A DNA stretch of 28,598 nt. Origin: RGIG4074 sp964615285 (lineage in GTDB: Bacteria; Bacillota; Clostridia; Christensenellales; Borkfalkiaceae). Under the pieces are notes generated by a model. That model was given only the letters and a program-made list of their open reading frames with translations. It was not told where the DNA came from and did not search any database. The position numbers and the translations under genes were made by a program. Shown here in pieces: positions 23,634-28,598 of this stretch. Positions within the stretch are counted from its first letter, which is position 1. Each line of letters opens with the position of its first letter. The DNA is taken from assembly GCA_964615285.1 (NCBI GenBank), contig CAZTND010000021.1:1-28598 (forward strand). Direction: 5' to 3'.

Positions 23634-23890
23634 CGCCCGCCGTGCGGGCGATAACATGGGTTTCCAAAGAGGTGCTCCCCCTTTGGTGGGAGTGCAGAGG
23701 GCGAAGCCCTTTGTGGATAAAACATCCTTCCGAAAACGGAACGTTGTTCCGCGCTCATCGCCGCAGGCGATAAAAGCAAGGCATTGCCTTGCTTTAAGAG
23801 TTCACGATATATCAAGGGGTTTCACCCCTTGAACCCCGTTTAAGGGACATTGTCCCTTAAAAAACCCCGCCCCGCAAGGCGTTGCCTTGC
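23634..23890 (+). repeat. Composite hairpin-array repeat, copy C
   Basis: The array starts directly after the uvrB TGA with CGCCCGC/GCGGGCG (23634-23650), then conserved ATAAC and GGGTTTCC. The hairpins are CCAAAG/CTTTGG (23664-23686, decayed centre), CAGAGGGC (23695-23713, GAA loop), CGGAAC (23737-23751, GTT loop), ATCGCC (23757-23771, GCA loop) and AAAGCAAGGC (23773-23795, ATT loop, 10 bp). TCAAGGGGT (23812-23832, TTC loop), TTTAAGGGAC (23839-23861, ATT loop, 10 bp) and an extra GCAAGGC (23874-23890, GTT loop) follow. It matches copies A and B in module order and orientation. It fills the gap between uvrB and the acetyltransferase gene. Confidence 0.87.
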
Positions 23891-23929
23891 TTACGGGAAG
23901 GCAAAAATCAAACGTCAAAGGAGTTATCT

Positions 23930-24379
23930 GTGTTGAAACCGGTACATACCGAAGAGCCGTTCGCAGATTTTTTGCGGCTCGATCGGGAGTTGGACGAATA
24001 CTATGTCCGTCGGTTCGGCGACGTCGCGCTGCAATACCGTTCGTACAATACCCTGGATGCCGTGACCGACTTTTTCACGGTGTACGACGGCGCCGTGCCC
24101 GCGGGGATCGGGTGCATCCGTCCCTTTGCGGGGGACGGCGCGGAGCTCAAACGGGTGTATGTGCGGGAGGAGTACCGGCGGCGGGGGATCGCGCGGCAGG
24201 TGTTGCGCGCGGCGGAGGATGCGGCGCGTGCAAGGGGAAAGGCATACATGGTGCTCGAAACGGGCGCGGAGAGCGCGGAGGCGCTTGCGCTGTACCGCAG
24301 TGCGGGGTATGAAAAAATCGAGCCGTTCGGGCGTTTTCAGGGCGACCCCCTGTGCGTCTGCATGCGGAAGCAATTGTAA
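23930..24379 (+). CDS. GNAT-family N-acetyltransferase
   Basis: The 149-residue protein has the acetyl-CoA binding core of GNAT enzymes: LKRVYVREEYRRRGIARQVL with the Q/RxxGxG/A-type loop (RRRGIA) at about residues 75-90, then the helix AAEDAARARG, the strand MVLETG, and ALYRSAGYEKIEPFG. The N-terminal part (RELDEYYVRRFGD) resembles small-molecule or peptide acetyltransferases, but the substrate is unknown. I chose GTG at 23930 because AAAGGAG lies eight bases upstream. Earlier in-frame codons run into repeat copy C. The truncated aldo/keto reductase follows after 25 nt with its own ribosome site, so the two were probably co-transcribed. Confidence 0.88.
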   Translation: MLKPVHTEEPFADFLRLDRELDEYYVRRFGDVALQYRSYNTLDAVTDFFTVYDGAVPAGIGCIRPFAGDGAELKRVYVREEYRRRGIARQVLRAAEDAARARGKAYMVLETGAESAEALALYRSAGYEKIEPFGRFQGDPLCVCMRKQL

Positions 24380-24404
24380 AAAGCGCAGGCGCGGAGGAGA
24401 TCTT

Positions 24405-24890
24405 ATGAGCGAAATTTCCGGTTTCTATACCCTTTCCAACGGGGTGAAAATACCCAAGATCGGGCTGGGCACCTGGCAGATGGACGAAAGGACGGCGGAA
24501 GAGGCGGTGTTTGCCGCGTTGCAGACGGGCTATCGGCACATCGATACCGCGGCGGCTTACGGCAACGAAAGGGGCGTGGGGCGCGCCGTGCAGGCAAGCG
24601 GCGTTCCCCGCGCGCAGGTGTTCGTCACGACCAAGATCCCCGCCGAGGTCAAGACCTATCGGGGCGCGAAGGACAGCATTGCGCAATCCCTCGAAAATCT
24701 GGGCATGGGGTATGTCGATCTGCTGCTCATCCATGCGCCCAAGCCGTGGGATGAGATGCACGCGGGCGGCAAGGAGCCGCATTTTGCGGAGAATGCCGCC
24801 GTGTGGCGTGCCATGGAGGAGGCGTACGGGCGGCATCCTCCCGCCTCGTCGATCTGCCCAATATCGGCAGAGCGATGCAAAAAAGGCTGA
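24405..24890 (+). pseudogene. Truncated aldo/keto reductase
   Basis: The ATG at 24405 has GGAGGAG upstream and opens a convincing NADPH-dependent aldo/keto reductase. It has LGTWQMDE and the full catalytic tetrad, Asp47 (HIDTAAAYGNE), Tyr52, Lys77 (VTTKIP) and His110 (LLLIHAPKPW). Homology ends at about residue 141 (VWRAMEEAYG), where family members continue into GKxRAIGVSNF and the second half of the TIM barrel. The remaining 20 residues (RHPPASSICPISAERCKKG) are the wrong frame of the neighbouring TfoX-type gene. The barrel is only half present, so activity is unlikely although all catalytic residues remain. A deletion near 24827-24842 that removed the 3' half is the simplest reading. Confidence 0.8.
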
Positions 24891-25147
24891 AGGCCGTCGG
24901 CATTCACGACTTCGAACAGCTGAGCGAGACGGGCGCAAAAGCGGCATGGCGGAAACTCGTGTCGGACGATCCGTCCGTCGGTTATCCGTCTTTGGCGGCG
25001 CTCGAGGGGGCGCTGCGGGGCGTCAGAAAATCGGAATTGCCCGCAGAGACGAAGGCGGCGCTGCAAGCGTTCGCTTCCGTGGCAAAGGGCGGGCGGAAGG
25101 ACGCGGAAAATCAGACAGAAAAAATCATCGATCGGGAAGAAAAATAG
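24803..25147 (+). CDS. TfoX/Sxy C-terminal-domain protein, 5' end disrupted
   Basis: From about 24842 the frame reads RLVDLPNIG, QKRLKAVGIHDFEQLSETGAKAAW, DPSVG and LAALEGALRGVRKSELP. This is the helical C-terminal domain of TfoX/Sxy proteins, which also occurs as a free-standing protein of about 85-90 residues in Firmicutes. TfoX proteins are linked to competence in Proteobacteria; in clostridia the role is unknown. The domain is complete, but its original start seems lost: the frame now opens at a GTG (24803) inside the truncated reductase, and the next ATG (24875) would cut into the first helix. Neither has a good ribosome site. It overlaps the reductase remnant in another frame and ends just before uvrA. 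Expression is doubtful. Confidence 0.55.
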   Translation: MACHGGGVRAASSRLVDLPNIGRAMQKRLKAVGIHDFEQLSETGAKAAWRKLVSDDPSVGYPSLAALEGALRGVRKSELPAETKAALQAFASVAKGGRKDAENQTEKIIDREEK

Positions 25148-25150
25148 AAC

Positions 25151-27964
25151 ATGAAAGAAGAAATATTCATAAAAGGCGCAAAGGAAAACAACTTAAAAAA
25201 CATCGACGTGCACATCCCGCGCAACAAACTGACGGTGTTCACGGGACTTTCGGGCAGCGGCAAATCCACGCTCGCCTTCGACACCATCTTTGCCGAAGGG
25301 CAGCGGCGGTACATGGAGAGCCTCTCCTCGTATGCGCGGCAATTTTTGGGGCAGATGGAAAAACCCAACGTGGAGTTTATCGAAGGGCTTTCGCCCGCCA
25401 TCTCCATCGACCAAAAGACCACTTCGCACAACCCCCGTTCCACGGTGGGCACGGTGACGGAGATCTATGACTATTTCCGTCTGCTCTTCGCGCGCGTCGG
25501 CGTGCCCCATTGCCCCAGGTGCGGCCGCGAGATCCGCCGCCAGACGGTGGACGAGATCGCCGATAAGGTGGTAGCCATGCCCGCGGGGACGCGCATTCTC
25601 GTCAATGCGCCCGTCGTGCGCGGACGGAAGGGGGAATACGTCAAAGAGCTGGCGGGTTACCGCAAGAGCGGCTTCGGCAGGGTCAAGATCGACGGCAGCG
25701 TTTACGACCTGCAGGAGGAGATCAAGCTCGATAAAAACATCAAGCATAACATTTCCGTGGTGGTGGACAGGCTGGTCGTCAAAGAGGGCGTACTGAAACG
25801 GCTGACCGAAAGCCTGGAAACGGCGCTCCGCCTTGCCGACGGGCTGGTCGTCATCGACGACGGGGAGCGGGAGAAGCTCTATTCCACCAAATATGCCTGT
25901 CCCGACTGTGGCGTTTCCATCGAAGAGATCGAGCCCCGCATCTTTTCGTTCAACACGCCGTACGGGGCATGCCCCGAATGTCTGGGGCTCGGCTTCAAGC
26001 AGACGGTCGACCCCGACCTCATCTGTCCCGACAAGACCAAGACCCTGCGCGAAGGCGCCATCCATGCCAGCGGCTGGATGCTCGATTCCAATTCCACCAA
26101 TATGATGTATGTCACCGCCCTCGCCGGGCATTACGGCTTTTCGCTCGACGTGCCCGTGCAGGACCTGCCCCGAAGAGCGTACGACATTTTAATGTACGGC
26201 AGCAACGGCGAAGAGATCGACATGCACTACTCCACCCATTCCTTTTCGGGAAACTATAAGATCCGTTGGGAGGGGTTCGTCAACAGCCTGCAGAGGCGGT
26301 ACAACAACACGTCGAGCGAGGGGGTCAAGTACGACATCGAACGGTACATGACCACCTGTCCCTGCCCCGTTTGCAAGGGCAAACGACTCAAAAAAGAGGC
26401 GCTCTCCATCTATGTCGGCGGCAAAAACATCGCCGAGGTCTGCGACATGTCCGTGGAAAATCTGACGGACTTTTTGAGCGGGCTGCAGCTCTCTCCCACC
26501 GAACACATGATCGCCGACAGCATCTTGAAGGAGATCGGCAACCGCATCGGATTCTTAAAGAACGTGGGGCTGGAATATCTCACCCTGTCCCGCAGCGCGG
26601 GCACCCTTTCGGGGGGCGAAAGCCAGCGCATCCGCCTCGCCACGCAGATCGGCAGCGCGCTCACGGGCGTCCTGTACATTCTGGACGAGCCGAGCATCGG
26701 GCTGCACCAGCGGGACAACGAAAAACTGCTGCATTCCCTGCAGGGGCTCCGGGACCTCGGCAACACACTCATCGTGGTCGAGCACGACGAGGACACCATC
26801 CGCGCTGCCGATTACATCGTGGACATCGGGCCCAGGGCGGGCGTGCACGGCGGCGAAGTGGTCGCCTGCGGCACGCAGGAGGACATCATGAACGCGCCGC
26901 TGTCCGTCACGGGCGATTTTCTCGCGGGGCGGCGGAAGATCGAGGTGCCCGCCGTGCGGACGAAGCCGGACGGACGGCTGTTCACCGTGCGCGGCTGCCG
27001 GCAGAACAACCTGAAGGGCATCGACGTATCCGTGCCCGTGGGGCTGTTCACGGCGGTCACGGGCGTTTCGGGAAGCGGCAAGTCCAGCCTGGTCAATGAG
27101 ATCATCTATCCCATTCTTGCCAACAAGCTCAACGGCGCGCACCAGCCCATGGGCAAATTCGATTCGTATGAAGGGCTGGAATATTTCGACAAGGTCATCG
27201 CCATCGACCAGTCGCCCATCGGCAGGACGCCGCGCAGCAACCCTGCCACCTACACGGGCGTGTTTACCGCCATCCGCGAGCTGTTTGCCTCCACGCCGGA
27301 CGCCAAGGCGCGGGGATATAAATCGGGTCGCTTCTCCTTCAACGTTGCGGGCGGGCGGTGCGAGCACTGTTTCGGCGACGGCATCATCAAGATCGAGATG
27401 CATTTTCTGCCCGACATCTTCGTCCCCTGCGAGGTGTGCGGCGGCAAGCGTTACAACCGCGAAACGCTGGAAGTCCGCTACAAGGGCAAGAGCATTTCGG
27501 ACGTTCTCGACATGACCATCGAAGAGGCGTGCGGGTTCTTCCAAAATCACCCCGCCATCTATAACAAGCTCTCCACGCTCAACGAGGTGGGGCTGGGGTA
27601 CATCAAGCTCGGGCAGAGCGCGACCACTCTCTCGGGCGGCGAGGCGCAGCGCGTCAAACTGGCGACCGAACTCTCCAAGCGCTCCACGGGCAAGACGTTT
27701 TATATTCTGGACGAACCGACCACGGGCTTGCATTCCTATGATGTGGACAAATTGGTGAAGATCTTGCTGCGCCTGCGCGCCGGCGGGAATACCGTGTTGG
27801 TCATTGAGCACAACCTGGACGTCATCAAGGTGGCGGACCACATCATCGACCTCGGCCCCGAAGGGGGGGACGGCGGCGGCACGGTGCTCTGCACGGGCAC
27901 GCCCGAAGAGGTCGCTTTGGCCGAAAAGAGCTATACGGGACAGTTCCTCAAACGTATGCTTTGA
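25151..27964 (+). CDS. uvrA: UvrABC system protein A
   Basis: UvrA is the damage-recognition ATPase of nucleotide excision repair. The 937-residue protein has two ABC modules. The first has Walker A GLSGSGKS (32-39), zinc-binding CPDC and CPEC pairs, CPCPVCKGKRLKKEAL, signature LSGGESQRIRLA and Walker B YILDEPSIGLH. The second has GVSGSGKSS, the CEHCFGDG...CEVCGGKRYN zinc finger, signature LSGGEAQRVKLA and YILDEPTTGLH. Length is typical. The ATG at 25151 lies three bases after the preceding stop; the ribosome site is weak (GGGAAG about 11-13 nt upstream). uvrA could have its own promoter in the disrupted upstream region, but none is clear. About 200 bp without a gene follow, up to tRNA-Ser(GGA). 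Confidence 0.98.
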   Translation: MKEEIFIKGAKENNLKNIDVHIPRNKLTVFTGLSGSGKSTLAFDTIFAEGQRRYMESLSSYARQFLGQMEKPNVEFIEGLSPAISIDQKTTSHNPRSTVGTVTEIYDYFRLLFARVGVPHCPRCGREIRRQTVDEIADKVVAMPAGTRILVNAPVVRGRKGEYVKELAGYRKSGFGRVKIDGSVYDLQEEIKLDKNIKHNISVVVDRLVVKEGVLKRLTESLETALRLADGLVVIDDGEREKLYSTKYACPDCGVSIEEIEPRIFSFNTPYGACPECLGLGFKQTVDPDLICPDKTKTLREGAIHASGWMLDSNSTNMMYVTALAGHYGFSLDVPVQDLPRRAYDILMYGSNGEEIDMHYSTHSFSGNYKIRWEGFVNSLQRRYNNTSSEGVKYDIERYMTTCPCPVCKGKRLKKEALSIYVGGKNIAEVCDMSVENLTDFLSGLQLSPTEHMIADSILKEIGNRIGFLKNVGLEYLTLSRSAGTLSGGESQRIRLATQIGSALTGVLYILDEPSIGLHQRDNEKLLHSLQGLRDLGNTLIVVEHDEDTIRAADYIVDIGPRAGVHGGEVVACGTQEDIMNAPLSVTGDFLAGRRKIEVPAVRTKPDGRLFTVRGCRQNNLKGIDVSVPVGLFTAVTGVSGSGKSSLVNEIIYPILANKLNGAHQPMGKFDSYEGLEYFDKVIAIDQSPIGRTPRSNPATYTGVFTAIRELFASTPDAKARGYKSGRFSFNVAGGRCEHCFGDGIIKIEMHFLPDIFVPCEVCGGKRYNRETLEVRYKGKSISDVLDMTIEEACGFFQNHPAIYNKLSTLNEVGLGYIKLGQSATTLSGGEAQRVKLATELSKRSTGKTFYILDEPTTGLHSYDVDKLVKILLRLRAGGNTVLVIEHNLDVIKVADHIIDLGPEGGDGGGTVLCTGTPEEVALAEKSYTGQFLKRML

Positions 27965-28120
27965 GTGAAAAGAGAGCGGACGTAAGCCGGATCGTTCGGC
28001 GAGTTTTGTTTGTTCGGCGCCGACGGGGCGGCGCACGGAAGATCAAGGCGGCATGCCCGGACCAAATAAAAAAATTTTCCGCGCGGACAAGCGGAAGAGC
28101 GGGAAAACATATCCGAAAAA

Positions 28121-28155
28121 GAAAAAATACGGACTTTGCATTTTCACAAAGTCCG
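28121..28155 (-). terminator. Intrinsic terminator of tRNA-Ser(GGA)
   Basis: A perfect 9-bp stem (CGGACTTTG 28130-28138, CAAAGTCCG 28147-28155) with an 8-nt loop is followed on the minus strand by TATTTTTTC. On the plus strand it gives only a weak T run, but it may still help end uvrA transcripts. Confidence 0.82.
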
Positions 28156-28168
28156 CATTTTCGGGGGA

Positions 28169-28259
28169 TGGCGCAGAGAAGAGGATTCGAACCTCCGGAC
28201 CAGTTATCCCAGTCACACGATTTCCAATCGTGCTCCTTAAACCACTCAGACATCTCTGC
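28169..28259 (-). tRNA. tRNA-Ser(GGA), reads UCC/UCU
   Basis: On the minus strand the acceptor GCAGAGA pairs with TCTCTGC, with discriminator G and an encoded CCA (28169-28171). The anticodon stem CACGA/TCGTG encloses TTGGAAA, giving GGA. A long variable arm and 91-nt length confirm serine. The T-loop is TTCGAAT. It has its own promoter and terminator. Confidence 0.97.
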
Positions 28260-28269
28260 AAGCTAAATT

Positions 28270-28298
28270 ATTATACTCTATTCCCCACAAAAAGGCAA
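28270..28298 (-). promoter_or_regulatory. Promoter of tRNA-Ser(GGA)
   Basis: On the minus strand TTGCCT (28293-28298) and TATAAT (28270-28275) are 17 bp apart, close to the tRNA 5' end at 28259. Confidence 0.78.
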
Positions 28299-28349
28299 CT
28301 TTTTTAATTTGATTTTTTATAATTTTTTCAAAAAATTATGTAGAAGTGG

Positions 28350-28378
28350 TTGACTTTTTTGAGTTTTTACATTATAAT
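28350..28378 (+). promoter_or_regulatory. Promoter of tRNA-Ala(CGC)
   Basis: TTGACT (28350-28355) and TATAAT (28373-28378) are 17 bp apart. The mature tRNA begins at 28392, so the 5' leader is only about 7 nt. Confidence 0.82.
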
Positions 28379-28391
28379 ACATAATGTCCAC

Positions 28392-28467
28392 GGGGATATA
28401 GCTCATCTGGTAGAGCGGTACGTTCGCAACGTACAGGTAACGTGTTCGAGTCACGCTATCTCCACCA
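28392..28467 (+). tRNA. tRNA-Ala(CGC), reads GCG
   Basis: The 76-nt cloverleaf has acceptor GGGGATA pairing with TATCTCC, giving the alanine identity pair G3:U70. The D arm is GCTC/GAGC. The anticodon stem GTACG/CGTAC encloses TTCGCAA, so the anticodon is CGC. Discriminator A and CCA are encoded. The T stem ACGTG/CACGC has an A49:C65 mismatch at its base, which is unusual but tolerable. The CGC isoacceptor fits a GC-rich genome with many GCG codons. Confidence 0.95.
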
Positions 28468-28469
28468 AT

Positions 28470-28512
28470 AAAAGTCTGAATCGAAATGCTTCGGTTCAGG
28501 CTTTTATTTTTT
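28470..28512 (+). terminator. Intrinsic terminator of tRNA-Ala(CGC)
   Basis: A 16-bp stem (28470-28485 with 28490-28505, two G:U pairs, loop ATGC) is followed by ATTTTTT. The 86 bp after it, to the end of the window, show no gene or motif I can support. Confidence 0.88.
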
Positions 28513-28598
28513 GCCCGGGCAGGGGCGCGGTGCGTCGCCCGCTGCGGCGGGAACGCCGGAAAGAAAAGAACAGGTAATAACCGATTGACGGAAGAGGG

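Noticed and set aside
23712..23720. Perfect DnaA box (TTATCCACA on the minus strand) in repeat copy C
   Set aside because: It is single, lies between hairpin modules, and is not shared by copies A and B. One such 9-mer is not surprising in 28 kb.
9228..23890. The hairpin arrays as CRISPR
   Set aside because: There are no identical direct repeats with regular unique spacers and no cas genes; the units are different short inverted repeats in tandem.
9228..23890. The hairpin arrays as insertion sequences
   Set aside because: No transposase frame, no long terminal inverted repeats and no clear target duplication. A tiny non-autonomous element remains possible but is not shown.
27965..28120. Coding or RNA gene between uvrA and tRNA-Ser(GGA)
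   Set aside because: No frame with a ribosome site or recognisable product and no convincing structure beyond the tRNA terminator at 28121.

Overview
This window is GC-rich chromosomal DNA from a spore-forming member of the Clostridia. SpoIIE marks it as an endospore-forming Firmicute lineage. The gene content (plsX-rnc-smc-ftsY, dnaA, recF, mnmG, uvrA, uvrB, a VanW-domain protein), strong AGGAGG-type ribosome sites and sigma-A-like promoters agree with that. An uncultured gut-type clostridium, perhaps near the Christensenellales, is my guess but is not proven here. A run of exactly 100 N at 6635-6734 shows this is a draft or metagenome scaffold.

Layout. Positions 1-1750 hold an AraC-family regulator (minus), an orphan 79-residue protein and tRNA-Ser(GCT). 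Positions 1860-3690 hold an inorganic pyrophosphatase translationally coupled to a nicotinamidase/isochorismatase-like hydrolase, then a decayed short-chain dehydrogenase. Positions 3742-7175 (minus) hold spoIIE and a two-gene unit (small membrane protein plus a DUF2726 nuclease-like protein). That unit's promoter has a nine-G tract between a perfect -35 and a perfect -10. Positions 7278-10910 (minus) hold mnmG and dnaA, separated by a hairpin-rich repeat. Positions 11026-13943 (plus) hold recF, a PHP phosphoesterase and a VanW-domain protein. Positions 13940-20626 hold the tightly packed plsX-rnc-smc unit and ftsY, again separated by the hairpin repeat. Positions 20837-23633 hold two tandem paralogous small wHTH-like/membrane proteins and uvrB. 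A third repeat copy follows. Then come a GNAT acetyltransferase, a truncated aldo/keto reductase run into a TfoX C-terminal-domain gene, uvrA, tRNA-Ser(GGA) and tRNA-Ala(CGC).

Functional themes. The core is replication and segregation (DnaA, RecF, SMC), membrane lipid synthesis and protein targeting (PlsX, FtsY), RNA processing and modification (RNase III, MnmG), nucleotide excision repair (UvrA, UvrB) and sporulation (SpoIIE). dnaN is absent from between dnaA and recF, and no obvious oriC is seen there.

The most interesting signal is a family of composite intergenic repeats (about 9228-9554, 19436-19663 and 23634-23890). Each is a string of seven to eleven short hairpins, usually with 3-nt loops, in the same order and the same orientation. 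The arms differ between copies but stay complementary, which is compensatory change. The second signal is the G-tract promoter at 7148-7174, which looks like a slipped-strand phase-variable switch.
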